From assembly GCA_020632795.1 (NCBI GenBank), contig JACKEV010000015.1:248001-312000 (forward strand): a stretch of 64,000 nucleotides of DNA, read 5' to 3'. The position numbers and the translations under genes were made by a program. Below, one piece after another: positions 8,830-18,323 of the stretch; within the stretch, counting starts at the first letter, position 1, and every line of letters starts with the position of its first letter. This stretch comes from Alphaproteobacteria bacterium. Lineage in GTDB: Bacteria > Myxococcota_A > UBA796 > CAJQPC01. Below the pieces are notes generated by a model, which had not been told where the DNA came from, did no database searches, and saw nothing but the letters and a program-made list of their open reading frames with translations.

Positions 8830-10056
8830 ATGCGCGCTCTCTCTCTGTTTGCCCTCCTCCCCCTGCTGTCCTGCAACGACAAGGCCGATGACAGCGGGTC
8901 CGTCAGCTACATCGACTGCTCTCAGACCGCCGGCATGGCCGACGCGGTGTCCACCGACGCCACCCTCGTCGCGGCGGCCGACGCCGTGAACGCGTTCCTG
9001 GCCTCGCTGGACGAGACCCAGCGGACCGAGGTGCTGTACTGCCTCGACGACGTCGAGCTGTACTCGTGGACGAACATCGACATCGGGGACATGCCCCGCA
9101 CCGGCGGGCTGTCCTTCGGCGACCTCTCCGAGGACCAGCTCGCCGCCGCCTACGCGGTGTTCGACGCGTTCCTGAGCACCCAGGGCTACGAGGACGTCGA
9201 CAACATCATCAACGTCATCGAGCCGGCCACCGCCGAGCGCTACGCCGACAACCCGAACCGCGTGCACGGCCCGCAGTACTACACCATCGTGGTGTTCGGC
9301 TCCCCCGGGACCGACCCCTCCTGGGGCGTGCAGCTCGACGGCCACCACCTCGCGGTCAACTTCCTGGTCCACGGGGACGAGGTCACCATCACGCCGGCCT
9401 TCTCCGGGGCCGACCCCAAGACGGTGGGGAGCGTGAGCCCCTTCGCCGACGAGGAGGCCGCCGCCTACGCCCTGGCGCAGAGCCTGGACGCCGGCCAGCT
9501 CGCCACCGCGACCATCGGCACGGACCTTCCCGAGGACCTCTACACCAGCAACGTCGGCTTCTCCGACACCGACGACGGCCGGGACTTCGACGTGTCCGCG
9601 TTCGAACAGGAGGGGCTGGCGGCCTCAGCGCTGGACGCCTCCCAGAAGGACCTGCTGCGGGCGCTCATCGACACCTACGTCGGCGACATGGACGACGCGC
9701 TGGCCGCCGCCTGGAACACCCGGATCGAGGCGAACCTCGACGTCACCCGGTTCTCCTGGGTCGGCGACACCGCCGACCAGTCGCCGGTGTACTACCGGGT
9801 CTCCAGCCCCGTGCTGGTGATCGAGTACGCCCACTCCCACGGGGAGATCGACCACCCCCACGCCATGCTGCGCGACCCGAACACCGGCACCGACACCACC
9901 ACCAGCGACTACGGCGTGTTCGCGCACACCGACCCGCTGCGGGCGCACCTGCAGAACCACCCGCACCACGCCGCCGACCCGCAGCGGGCGAACCCGATGG
10001 AGACGCTGCTGGTGATGGCGACGGTGCGGGCCAGCGCGGCGGCGTCCAGCCTGTAG
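8830..10056 (+). CDS. DUF3500-family lipoprotein
   Basis: 408 residues from ATG 8830, preceded by GGAGCCCAGG. The N terminus MRALSLFALLPLLSC is a lipoprotein signal with the lipobox Cys at residue 15, followed by a DDSGS spacer. The body matches DUF3500: WGVQLDGHHLAVNFLV in the centre and YYRVSSPVLVIEYAHSHGE near the end, with many conserved His and Asp residues. The biochemical function of DUF3500 is not established. It lies 67 bases after the FG-GAP gene and may be co-expressed with it. Confidence 0.8.
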   Translation: MRALSLFALLPLLSCNDKADDSGSVSYIDCSQTAGMADAVSTDATLVAAADAVNAFLASLDETQRTEVLYCLDDVELYSWTNIDIGDMPRTGGLSFGDLSEDQLAAAYAVFDAFLSTQGYEDVDNIINVIEPATAERYADNPNRVHGPQYYTIVVFGSPGTDPSWGVQLDGHHLAVNFLVHGDEVTITPAFSGADPKTVGSVSPFADEEAAAYALAQSLDAGQLATATIGTDLPEDLYTSNVGFSDTDDGRDFDVSAFEQEGLAASALDASQKDLLRALIDTYVGDMDDALAAAWNTRIEANLDVTRFSWVGDTADQSPVYYRVSSPVLVIEYAHSHGEIDHPHAMLRDPNTGTDTTTSDYGVFAHTDPLRAHLQNHPHHAADPQRANPMETLLVMATVRASAAASSL

Positions 10057-10059
10057 CCC

Positions 10060-11031
10060 TCAGATCCGGACCTGCGCGGAGAGCACACCCTGGTGGTGCG
10101 CCGCGCCGTCGTCGGGCAGGGTGGCCTGGTGGGCCACGCCGATCCGCACGACGTGCTCGGGGCGGATCATCCAGACCAGGCCCTCCTCCGTGGAGGTGGT
10201 GCCCTCGCCCTCCTGCTGCAGGCGGTCGACCCGGCCCACCACCAGCAGGTGCTCCGGCCACACGCCGATCCCGAGCTGGGCGTAGCCGCCCAGGTCCCCG
10301 CTGCGGCTGGCGAAGCCCTCCACGACGAGCTGGGTGACGCTGGCCCGGAGCGCCAGCTCGGCGGCGCCGACGACCGCCTGGCTGCGAGCGCGGGCCTGGC
10401 CGGACACGCCGAACGAGACGCCGACCCCCTCGGCGCGCAGCCCCAGCCCCTCGTCCAGGGGGATGGGCGCGCCGAACCCGACGGCCGCGCGGCCGATGGC
10501 GGTGGGGTCGTTGCCGCCGTCGTCCAGGGTGGGGCCGTCGAAGACCCCCAGCCGCACGTCGGCGTGGCCCCCCTCCGGCTGCCAGGACCCCTGGACGCCC
10601 AGGTCCCGCCCGGCGCGGAAGGCGTTCGCGCTGGGGGCGAAGTCCTGCAGGATGAGCCGCGACACCGGGGTGAGCTGCTGCCGGCAGGAGGGCACCAGGA
10701 AGCGCCCCGCCCGCAGGCCCAGGCCGGCGGGGCCCTTGAGGTCGACGTGGGCGTCCAGGAGCGAGGCCGACGCCCCGGCCAGCTCCACCTGGACCCGGGC
10801 CGACAGCGGCAGCTCGCCCGCGGCCACCCGGAGGTTCGGCCGAAGGACCGGCACCTGGAGGACCTCGGTGGAGGCGACCGGGTCCACCAGGAGCCGCTCC
10901 TGCATGAACATGCTGGCGGTGAGGCTGGCCCCCGACGCCCCCTCCACCTTGAGGCCCTGCCCCAGGGTGAAGCCGGCGTCGGCGCCGAACGCGAGGCCGG
11001 ACATCAGCAACAGGACTGTGAGCGCGCCCAT
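10060..11031 (-). CDS. Porin-like outer-membrane beta-barrel protein
   Basis: 323 residues with a signal peptide (MGALTVLLLMSGLAFGADAG). The mature part is built of alternating hydrophobic strands rich in Gly and aromatic residues and resembles phosphate-selective porin O/P type proteins (GLGLRAGRFLVP, LILQDFAPSANAF). It starts one base after the proton-channel gene and is the last gene of the SulP-Dab operon, so it may let bicarbonate or another anion cross the outer membrane. That role is inferred from position only. Confidence 0.65.
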   Translation of the reverse strand: MGALTVLLLMSGLAFGADAGFTLGQGLKVEGASGASLTASMFMQERLLVDPVASTEVLQVPVLRPNLRVAAGELPLSARVQVELAGASASLLDAHVDLKGPAGLGLRAGRFLVPSCRQQLTPVSRLILQDFAPSANAFRAGRDLGVQGSWQPEGGHADVRLGVFDGPTLDDGGNDPTAIGRAAVGFGAPIPLDEGLGLRAEGVGVSFGVSGQARARSQAVVGAAELALRASVTQLVVEGFASRSGDLGGYAQLGIGVWPEHLLVVGRVDRLQQEGEGTTSTEEGLVWMIRPEHVVRIGVAHQATLPDDGAAHHQGVLSAQVRI

Positions 11032-11032
11032 C

Positions 11033-12397
11033 TCAGCCCCCCACCGCGGAGGCCGCCGCCCGCGCCACGATGGGCAGCAGGCCCGGGGCCACGCCGCCCG
11101 CCATGAGCAGCGCCACCAGCGCCAGCAGCACCCCCTGCTCCCAGCGGCGGGCGTCCATGTCCACCCGCGAGGGGTCCGAGGGGCCGTAGAAGACGCGGAC
11201 GTAGAGGCGCAGCGCGTTGAAGCCGACCAGCGCGATGGTGATCACCGCCAACGCCGTGCCCACGAGGCCGCGGGAGCTGGCGCCGTGCAGCAGCAGATCC
11301 TCGGCCACGAACTCCAGCGTGCCCGGCGCCCCCGAGAGGGTCAGGACCACGAGCAGGAAGGCCAGGGACAGCCTGGGCGCGGCGAGCTGCAGGCCGTGCA
11401 GGCGCCGCAGGTCCACCGCGCCGAGCCGCTGGACCACCATCACGATGGCCAGGACGAAGCCCACCTCGGAGAGGATGAGCGCGGCCCACAGGAGCGCGCC
11501 CCCCACCGCGCCCACCGGGGCGGGCTCTGCGGTGCCGGCGAGCAGCAGGCCGTGCATCGCGGCCAGGGTCCAGCCCGCCGAGCGCCCCAGATCCTGCGCC
11601 GCCAGCGCGAGCAGGGCGGCCGCCGCCGCCACCGCGAGCAGCGCCACGCCCCAGGTGGTCGAGGTCATGGCCGGCTGCACCACCCGGATCACCGTGACCA
11701 CGGCGCCCAGGGGCACCGCGAGCAGCGCCGCGCGGCCGGCCGGTCGGCCCTGCATCGCGGAGACCAGCCCGGTGTGGAGGGGCATGACACCCAGCCGGAG
11801 CATCGCCGCGCCCAGCAGCAGCGCGGCCAGGTCCAGCTCGACCGGCGCCACGGCCCCCAGCGAGCGGAAGGCCTCGCCCCGGGACGCGGCCAGGACCAGC
11901 GCGCCGAGGGCCAGCACGCCGGAGAGCGCCAGGTAGCCCATGGCCGCCCGCCCCTCCCCGGCGTCCCGGCGCCGGACGGCCCCCAGGCCCCAGGCCACCG
12001 CCAGCCCGGAGGCCAGCTCCGCGAACACCAGCAGGGCCAGGGCGTCCGCGACCAGGGCCAGCTCGACCGCCGCCAGGGCGAAGGAGGCCGCCGCCATCAC
12101 GCGGGGCAGGGCGTGCTGGCGGGGCAGCGCCACGGCCAGCCCCCCCACGGCCAGCCCGAGCGGCAGCAGGAGGGTCCCGGTCAGCGCGTCGGCCCGCAGG
12201 GGGACCCCGGCCAGGGCCATGTGGATGGACTCCCCGTGGATGAGCAGGGGCAGCGCGCAGAACCCGGCCGCGCCGAGGGTCACCACGGCGCCGGTCAGGG
12301 CGGACGCCCGGGCCTCGCCGCGCGTGGACCGCAGGGCGGTCAGGCCCGCGAGGAGGTTGGCCACGATCGCGACGAGCGTGGCGAGCAGCGGGTTCAT
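11033..12397 (-). CDS. NuoM/NuoN-like proton-conducting subunit of Dab system
   Basis: 454 residues, nearly all hydrophobic with about 13-14 membrane helices, of the proton-translocating antiporter family (complex I NuoL/M/N type). Helix features such as LLVFAELASGLAVAWG (Glu in a membrane helix), MLRLGVMPLHTGL and LTLSGAPGTLEFVAEDLLLH match the family. Its start overlaps the previous stop (ATGA). Dab systems normally have one DabB-type subunit; here a second such protein is encoded. No other complex I genes are near, so it most likely energises DabA. Confidence 0.75.
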   Translation of the reverse strand: MNPLLATLVAIVANLLAGLTALRSTRGEARASALTGAVVTLGAAGFCALPLLIHGESIHMALAGVPLRADALTGTLLLPLGLAVGGLAVALPRQHALPRVMAAASFALAAVELALVADALALLVFAELASGLAVAWGLGAVRRRDAGEGRAAMGYLALSGVLALGALVLAASRGEAFRSLGAVAPVELDLAALLLGAAMLRLGVMPLHTGLVSAMQGRPAGRAALLAVPLGAVVTVIRVVQPAMTSTTWGVALLAVAAAAALLALAAQDLGRSAGWTLAAMHGLLLAGTAEPAPVGAVGGALLWAALILSEVGFVLAIVMVVQRLGAVDLRRLHGLQLAAPRLSLAFLLVVLTLSGAPGTLEFVAEDLLLHGASSRGLVGTALAVITIALVGFNALRLYVRVFYGPSDPSRVDMDARRWEQGVLLALVALLMAGGVAPGLLPIVARAAASAVGG

Positions 12398-13728
12398 CGG
12401 GTCACCTCCTTCGGGGCGCCGAGCGCCGGCGGGGTGGGGGTGTCCAGGGTCTCTCCCCAGCGCTGGTCCAGCCGGTCCAACGCCCGCAGCGGGCCGAAGA
12501 CCGCGCGCAGCACGCCGTCGAGCAGCTCATCCAGGAACCAGCGCTCCAGGGAGACGGCGTAGAGCCGCCGCTCCAGGCTGCGGGGCAGGAGCCGCTCCAG
12601 GTGGAGGCCGGCCCGCCCGGGCTCGCCCCCCAGCAGCGTGGAGAGGTGGTGTCGGTCGTGGAGCAGGTTCGGCGCCCGCAGGAGCTGCCAGGTCCGCAGG
12701 GAGGCGTGCCCGGCGATGTGGGCCAGGGCGAGGTGCTCCCACCCCAGCCCGGCCCAGATCCAGATCAGCCCCACCTGCGCCACCGAGGCGTACCCCAGCG
12801 AGGTCTTGATGTCCGCCTGCACCCGCCCCACCATCGAGGCGTGGAGGGCGGTCACCAGGCCGATGACCACGACCGCGACGCGCAGGGCGACGTGACTGTC
12901 CAGCAGGGGCTGGATGCGCAGCAGCAGGAAGGGCGAGGCGTGGATGGACAGCGCCCCGTAGAAGATGGCGCTGGACGGGGTGGGCCCCTCCATCGCCCGG
13001 GGCAGCCAGCCGGTGAACGGCACGCTCGCCCCCTTGCCCATCGCCCCGAACACCAGCAGCCCGGCGATCAGCCAGCTCTCCGGCCCGAGCGGCAGCTCCC
13101 CCAGCCGGGCCAGCTCGGCGCTCCCCGCCAGGTGGTGCAGCAGCACCAGCCCCAGCAGCAGCCCCACGTCCGTGGTCCGGTAGACCGCGTAGGCCCGCAG
13201 GCCGTGGGCCACGGGGTCGGGCCGCTGGTGGAAGAAGGCGATCAGCAACGCGGAGGACAGCCCCACCAGCTCCCAGCCGGCGAACAGGAGGTCCAGCCCG
13301 CGGGCCGTGGCGATGACGGAGACCCCCACCGCGAGCAGCATCAGGAGCACGTAGAAGCGCCGGAAGCCCGCCTCCTGGTGCAGGTAGCGGGCCGAGAACA
13401 GCCCGACGAGCCCGCACAGCGCGAGGTCGAGGGCCAGCAGCGTGAGCGCCGGGCCGTCCAGCACGAAGCCCAGGTCCAGGTGGTAGCCCCGCACGGCCAG
13501 CACCTGCCCCAGGTCCACCGACAGCGGGACGCCCAGCAGGGGCTGGAGCACAGCCACCGCGAGGGTGCAGGCCAGCCCCACGCTCAGCCCCGTGGCCACG
13601 ATCTGGTGGACCCGCCGCTCCGGCATCTCCGGCGCCAGCAGCAGCGACAGCGCGAGCACCAGCAGCGCTGCGGGCGCGGCGGTCAGGGCGATGAAGCCCA
13701 GCGTCGACGCGAGGGTGGCGACCATCAC
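12394..13728 (-). CDS. dabB: DabB-type NuoL-like proton-conducting subunit
   Basis: 444 residues from GTG 13728 (or ATG 13725). It has many membrane helices and NuoL motifs: DLLFAGWELVGLSSALLIAF, with the membrane glutamate, GAMGKGASVPFTGWLPRAM with the conserved lysine, and EGPTPSSAIFYGALSIHASP. In the Dab inorganic-carbon transporter DabB couples cation (proton) flow to DabA. Its start overlaps the dabA stop, and its end overlaps the next subunit gene, as expected for a tightly coupled complex. Confidence 0.85.
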   Translation of the reverse strand: MMVATLASTLGFIALTAAPAALLVLALSLLLAPEMPERRVHQIVATGLSVGLACTLAVAVLQPLLGVPLSVDLGQVLAVRGYHLDLGFVLDGPALTLLALDLALCGLVGLFSARYLHQEAGFRRFYVLLMLLAVGVSVIATARGLDLLFAGWELVGLSSALLIAFFHQRPDPVAHGLRAYAVYRTTDVGLLLGLVLLHHLAGSAELARLGELPLGPESWLIAGLLVFGAMGKGASVPFTGWLPRAMEGPTPSSAIFYGALSIHASPFLLLRIQPLLDSHVALRVAVVVIGLVTALHASMVGRVQADIKTSLGYASVAQVGLIWIWAGLGWEHLALAHIAGHASLRTWQLLRAPNLLHDRHHLSTLLGGEPGRAGLHLERLLPRSLERRLYAVSLERWFLDELLDGVLRAVFGPLRALDRLDQRWGETLDTPTPPALGAPKEVTR

Positions 13729-16607
13729 GCGGCCTCCTCGGTGGCGTCCGGCGGCTTGGGGCAGCCGGCCAGGATCGTGGCGGGGGGCAGGTGCCCGCGC
13801 TTGCCGCCGTACCAGTCCGCCGAGGTGCCGGTCCGGGGGAGGTCCCGCTGCTCCGGGAAGTGCGGCGCGAAGCCGTCCTCGGTGAAGAACCAGGAGCGCC
13901 CGGTCTCCGGGTCGAACGCGGCCAGGAGGATCCAGCGGTGCAGGACCAGGCTGCGCAGCCCCGGCTGTCGGCCCAGCAGGGCTTCGAGCTGGCGGGGCCG
14001 GGCCTCGACGACCACCAGGAGCCGCACGGGCTCATGGATCTCGACCATCTGCCAGGGCAGCCCCGTGCGCAGATCCGAGGCGTGGCCGTCCATGACGCCC
14101 AGCAGCCCGACGATGTTGTGGGGCAGCTTCGTGCCGGAGCCGTAGCGGACCGGGTCGACGAAGGAGAACCAATACTCCAGGTTGATGCCCGCGCCGACCG
14201 GCCCCACGCTGGCCAGCAGCCCCTCCAGCACCGCGCCGTCGGGGTCGGTGTCGCTGTCGTAGGAGGTCAGGAAGACGCGGCGGTCCAGGAACAGCCCCCG
14301 GCTCCACGACCGGCGGCCCACGAAGCAGAGCGCGTTGGTGGCGTGGCCGTACTCGGGGCGGGGCTGGGCGAGGTCCTCGGCGCGGTCCTCGACGTGGCGC
14401 AGGGCCTCGGTCGGGCTCAGGTCCAGAGCGGCGCTCTCGAAGCGCCGGCAGCGCTCGTGGGCGTCCCGGCGGCGGGCCTCGTCCAGGTCCGCGCGCAGCC
14501 GGGCGAGCACGTCGCGGTGCCGCGCGGGCACCCGGTCGAGGTCGTACCAGTCCACGGCGTCGTTGGCGGTGTTGTGGTAGCCCCCGACGAACCAGGTCTC
14601 CGCCGGGATGTCCACCCCCTCGGCCCGGAGCCGCGCCCGCACGTCCGGCCGGTTGGCCATGATCGCGAAGGCCCGCGCGTTGGGCCCCCCGCGCCCGCCC
14701 CCGCAGGCGCCGCAGTCGTGGGCGGCCTCGTGGGGGTTGTTCAGGGACGAGGAGCCGTGCCCCAGGAAGACCACCAGCGGCGCGAAGCCGCGCACCAGGC
14801 CCATGCCCTTGAGCACGCCCGCGACCACGCCGACCATCTCGTCCACGGTGAACCCCAGCAGGAAGCCGTCCTTCTCGGGCTGCGCGGGGTCGCGCTCCAG
14901 GGTGAGCACCGTGGGCACGGGCGCGTCCTTGCCGCCGACCCGGGCGTGCAGGGAGGGGGCGAGCAGCCGGGTGGTCAGCGGGACCAGGGACCACAGCCCG
15001 GCCAGGGCGAGCATGCCGCCGCTGAGCAGGGTGCGGGAGCCGCCGCTGAGCGCCTCGGACATGCGCCCGAGACGGGTCCGGGAGGCCCGCCGGGTCGCGA
15101 ACGCCCCGACGTGCTCGGGGGCTGGGCGCTCCTCCACCAGGTGCCGGGGCACGAGGCCGGCCGGGCACAGCGGCCGGGGGTGGGCGTCGTGGAGGCCCCG
15201 GTAGGCCATCGCCACGCCGTAGAACCCCGCCGCTCCGAGGGTCTCCCACCGGGGGTCCAGCTCCTCCAGGTGGCGCCGCAGCGACTCCTCGCGGTCGTCG
15301 ATGCAGGTGACCACCTGGGCGTCGGGCGTGGGCGGCATGCCCCCCTCCTGCAGGACGCGGTGGTGCGCCTCCAGCGCGTCGAGCACCTGCACCCGGTAGC
15401 GCCGCTCGTAGGCGAGCTGCCAGAGGCGCTGGCGCGACACCAGGGGCCAGCGGTCGAGCAGCCCCTGGACCTCGGCCAGCCCCGCCTCCCCCAGCTCCTC
15501 CGGGAGCAGGCCGAGCAGCAGCGCCGCGTGGAACAGGCGCCAGGCGTCCCGGCCGACGGCCTCGACGGGCGCCCCCTGCACGGCAGGAGCGGGGCCGCCC
15601 AGCGCGGCGACGTCCAGCATCAGGCGGACCGCCAGGAAGTCCATGAGGACCGTGGGCGGCTTGCGCCCCGGGGCCAGGTCCGGCCGCTCCGTGAGCTGCA
15701 CGAACATCCCGGGCCAGCCGGGAAGGGCCAGCAGGGTCGCGGTCACCACCGCCTCGATGTCGTCCTCGGCGATGTCCAGGGCCAGCAGGCCGGCGTGGGC
15801 GCAGTCCGCGGCGTCGGCCCCGGACGCCAGCAGGTCCCGCGCCTGCGCGCGCAGCGGCCGCATCCACCCCCGGAGCGGCACGCCCCCCTGGGCGAGGACC
15901 CGCAGCATCGCCCGGTAGAAGCCCTCCTCCCGCTGGGGCATGGACCACCAGGCCTGCCCGTGGTCCAGGTAGGCCATGCACCAGCGGATGAGCACCGGGT
16001 GGACCAGGGCGTCGGGGTCCTGGCCGCGCTCCAGGATCACCTGATCCCGGGGGCGAGAGGGGGCCGGCGGCGGGCCGGGCCGGTCGGCATACGCCCTGCA
16101 CGCCGCCCAGAGGCGCTGCAGGGTGCCGCCGACCCCCTCAGTGTTGCCCTGGAGCAGGCGCTCCCGCGCGTCCCGAGGCAGCCAGGGGGGGAGAGAACGC
16201 AGCGCGTCGGTCTCCGCGAGGCGCCACTCCAGGGCAGGTCCGCTGGCGTCGGGGGGCAGCCACAGCATCAGCCGTCGGACCGCCTCACGCTCGCCAATCT
16301 CGGGGGGGATCGCTTCGAATCGGCCATCGGGGACACGCCGCGCGAGCACCGCGTCCAGGTCGCGGTCCAGGACGCGGCCCTCGGCCCAGGCGGCGCGGAA
16401 GTCCGCCTCGGGCATGAAGGCGCGGGCGCCGTACAGGTCGGCGGCCAGCACTACGGCGTCCTCGAAGGCCATGTCCTCGAAGGGGTGAAGGGTGTTGTGA
16501 TGGACAAAGGCTTCGATGGGGCGCTGGCCGGGGAGCAGGTGCGCGGCGTGGGCCACGGCGTGCTCCAGCAGCCGTCGGCGCTCCTCGGGGCAGGTCCAGG
16601 TGTTCAT
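13725..16607 (-). CDS. dabA: DabA-type inorganic carbon uptake protein (UPF0753/DUF2309)
   Basis: 960 residues, slightly longer than typical DabA. Zinc-site motifs of the beta-carbonic-anhydrase-like active centre are intact: C435-I-D437 (in VVTCIDDREES), H617 in FLGHGSSSLNNP and C632 in HDCGACGGG; the 15-residue H-to-C spacing equals that described for DabA of Halothiobacillus. The protein would turn CO2 into bicarbonate vectorially, driven by DabB. The N terminus (IEAFVHHNTLHPFEDMAF) is also typical. GAGGGAG precedes the ATG, 12 bases after the SulP stop. Confidence 0.93.
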   Translation of the reverse strand: MNTWTCPEERRRLLEHAVAHAAHLLPGQRPIEAFVHHNTLHPFEDMAFEDAVVLAADLYGARAFMPEADFRAAWAEGRVLDRDLDAVLARRVPDGRFEAIPPEIGEREAVRRLMLWLPPDASGPALEWRLAETDALRSLPPWLPRDARERLLQGNTEGVGGTLQRLWAACRAYADRPGPPPAPSRPRDQVILERGQDPDALVHPVLIRWCMAYLDHGQAWWSMPQREEGFYRAMLRVLAQGGVPLRGWMRPLRAQARDLLASGADAADCAHAGLLALDIAEDDIEAVVTATLLALPGWPGMFVQLTERPDLAPGRKPPTVLMDFLAVRLMLDVAALGGPAPAVQGAPVEAVGRDAWRLFHAALLLGLLPEELGEAGLAEVQGLLDRWPLVSRQRLWQLAYERRYRVQVLDALEAHHRVLQEGGMPPTPDAQVVTCIDDREESLRRHLEELDPRWETLGAAGFYGVAMAYRGLHDAHPRPLCPAGLVPRHLVEERPAPEHVGAFATRRASRTRLGRMSEALSGGSRTLLSGGMLALAGLWSLVPLTTRLLAPSLHARVGGKDAPVPTVLTLERDPAQPEKDGFLLGFTVDEMVGVVAGVLKGMGLVRGFAPLVVFLGHGSSSLNNPHEAAHDCGACGGGRGGPNARAFAIMANRPDVRARLRAEGVDIPAETWFVGGYHNTANDAVDWYDLDRVPARHRDVLARLRADLDEARRRDAHERCRRFESAALDLSPTEALRHVEDRAEDLAQPRPEYGHATNALCFVGRRSWSRGLFLDRRVFLTSYDSDTDPDGAVLEGLLASVGPVGAGINLEYWFSFVDPVRYGSGTKLPHNIVGLLGVMDGHASDLRTGLPWQMVEIHEPVRLLVVVEARPRQLEALLGRQPGLRSLVLHRWILLAAFDPETGRSWFFTEDGFAPHFPEQRDLPRTGTSADWYGGKRGHLPPATILAGCPKPPDATEEAA

Positions 16608-16619
16608 GGCGGCTCCCTC

Positions 16620-18200
16620 TCAGGCCTGGATGCGGAACGCGGTGGGGTGGTCGGCGGCGGGCTTGAGGGCGTCGAGGCCCACCAGCTCCAGCCGCGCGTG
16701 GGGCCACTCGTTGGCCATGCCCTGGAGCCGCTCCAGGGTGGTGTGGTCCACGAAGCGGGCCTGGCGCAGGTCCACGCGGACCTCCTGCACCTCGGGGGTC
16801 AGGGCCCGGCGCAGGTCGCTCTCCAGGGAGAGCAGGTTCGTGAAGGCCATCGGCCCGGTGACCTGCACCAGCAGCAGCGCGCCGCTGCGGGTGATCTGCG
16901 CCGGGCGCCGCAGCATGCCGACGAGGTCCCGCCCCCGCACGAGGTGCAGCACCAGCTTGAGCGCCAGCCCGACCCCCACGCCGATGAGCAGGTCGGTGGC
17001 CAGGGTCACCAGCATCGTGCTCACGAAGAGCAGGAGCTGGTCCCAGCCGATGTCCAGGGTGTGCTTGAACTCCTTGGGGGAGGCCAGCCGGGTGCCGGTG
17101 ACCACCAGCATCGCGGCCAGCGCCGCCAGGGGGATGAGCTGGAGGGTGCCGGGCAGCAGCGCCACGAACAGCAGCAGGAACAGCCCGTGGAAGAAGTTGG
17201 ACCAGGGCCCGGTGGCCCCGGCGTCGATGTTCGCCTTGGAGCGGACGATCTCCGAGATCATCGGGAGCCCGCCGATGCTGGCGGCCACGAGGTTGCCCGC
17301 GCCGGTGATCAGCAGGTCGCGGCGCAGGTCCGAGGCCCGCTTCGCCGGGTCCATCGCGTCCACCGCCAGGGCGCTGAGCAGGGACTCCACCGAGCCGACC
17401 AGGGCGTACATCGCGACGTACTTGATGGAGGTCGCCGAGGTGATCACCGAGAAGTCCGGCGTGGTCACCGCCTCCAGGAGGTTCCCGGGGAGCCGCACCA
17501 GGTAGCGGTCGTCCACCGCGTAGGACAGCCCGCCCAGGGTCCCGGACGCGCCGTCGGACAGCCCCAGCGCCAGCCCCAGCGGCACCGAGACCAGCAGCAC
17601 CACCAGCGGCGCGGGCACCTTCCTGAGCGCCGGGATCCGAGGCATCCCGAAGAGGATGGCCAGCGAGGCCGCGCCGATGATCACGATGGCGGGGTTGGCC
17701 TCGGCCACGTAGCGGGGCAGCGCGGCGAGCATCTCCAGGGGCTCGCCGTGGGCCCCCTGGACCCCCAGCACGATGGGGGCCTGCTTGGCGATGATGATGA
17801 CGCCGATGGCCGCGAGCATGCCATGGACCACCGAGGGCGGCATGATGGTGGCCAGCCGGTCGGCGCGGACCGCGGCGAAGCCGATCTGCACGACGGCCGC
17901 GACCACGCCGACGGCAAGGGCGCGGCGGTAGCCCAGCTCGGGGTCGCCCATGCCCAGCTCGGTGACCGCGCCGATCGAGATGACGATGAGCCCGGCCGCG
18001 GGCCCCTTGATGGTCAGGGGGGCGCTGCCGAGGTGGCTGCACAGCAGGCCGCCGACGATGGCGGTCAGCACGCCGGCAACGGGGGGGAAGCCGCTGGCGA
18101 GGGCGATCCCCAGGCACAGCGGCAGCGCGATGAGGAAGACGAGGAACCCCGACGTGGCGTTCCGGGTGAGCGTCTGCAGGGCAGACGAGGTCGTTGGCAT
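16620..18200 (-). CDS. SulP-family anion (probable bicarbonate) transporter with STAS domain
   Basis: 526 residues from ATG 18200, chosen for the GGAGGTG ribosome site at 18203-18209. About 12 membrane helices with SulP features (GFLVFLIALPLCLGIALASG, then LTIKGPAAGLIVI) are followed by a cytoplasmic STAS domain from about residue 430. SulP proteins include sulfate, dicarboxylate and BicA bicarbonate transporters. As the first gene of an operon with dabA/dabB, bicarbonate is the most likely substrate. A sigma-54 promoter lies directly upstream. Confidence 0.85.
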   Translation of the reverse strand: MPTTSSALQTLTRNATSGFLVFLIALPLCLGIALASGFPPVAGVLTAIVGGLLCSHLGSAPLTIKGPAAGLIVISIGAVTELGMGDPELGYRRALAVGVVAAVVQIGFAAVRADRLATIMPPSVVHGMLAAIGVIIIAKQAPIVLGVQGAHGEPLEMLAALPRYVAEANPAIVIIGAASLAILFGMPRIPALRKVPAPLVVLLVSVPLGLALGLSDGASGTLGGLSYAVDDRYLVRLPGNLLEAVTTPDFSVITSATSIKYVAMYALVGSVESLLSALAVDAMDPAKRASDLRRDLLITGAGNLVAASIGGLPMISEIVRSKANIDAGATGPWSNFFHGLFLLLFVALLPGTLQLIPLAALAAMLVVTGTRLASPKEFKHTLDIGWDQLLLFVSTMLVTLATDLLIGVGVGLALKLVLHLVRGRDLVGMLRRPAQITRSGALLLVQVTGPMAFTNLLSLESDLRRALTPEVQEVRVDLRQARFVDHTTLERLQGMANEWPHARLELVGLDALKPAADHPTAFRIQA

Positions 18201-18223
18201 GATGCACCTCCGGCAGCGCCGCC

Positions 18224-18242
18224 AAAGCAAGCGGCGTGCCAG
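18224..18242 (-). promoter_or_regulatory. Sigma-54 (-24/-12) promoter of the SulP-dab operon
   Basis: Read on the minus strand, CTGGCACG (18242-18235), four bases, then TTGCTTT (18230-18224) match the sigma-54 consensus YTGGCACG-N4-TTGCW at every fixed position. Transcription should start near 18215, 15 bases before the SulP ATG and just before its GGAGGTG. The divergent neighbour encodes a GAFTDA-containing activator, the class needed by this promoter type. Confidence 0.88.
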
Positions 18243-18323
18243 CAGGCGCCCGGCTCCGGGAAGCGAAGGGCCCAGCGACGGTCTCCGTCAGCGCAACCCG
18301 GCGGGGCGCCCTGACGCATTCAG

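Noticed and set aside
11033..13728. Two NuoL/NuoM-like genes considered as part of respiratory complex I or an Mrp antiporter
   Set aside because: No other nuo or mrp genes are present and both genes overlap the dabA transcript, so a Dab complex is the better explanation.
13791..18314. 1507-residue plus-strand frame opposite dabA and the SulP gene
   Set aside because: The minus strand encodes DabA and SulP with catalytic motifs and ribosome sites; the antisense frame has no domain.
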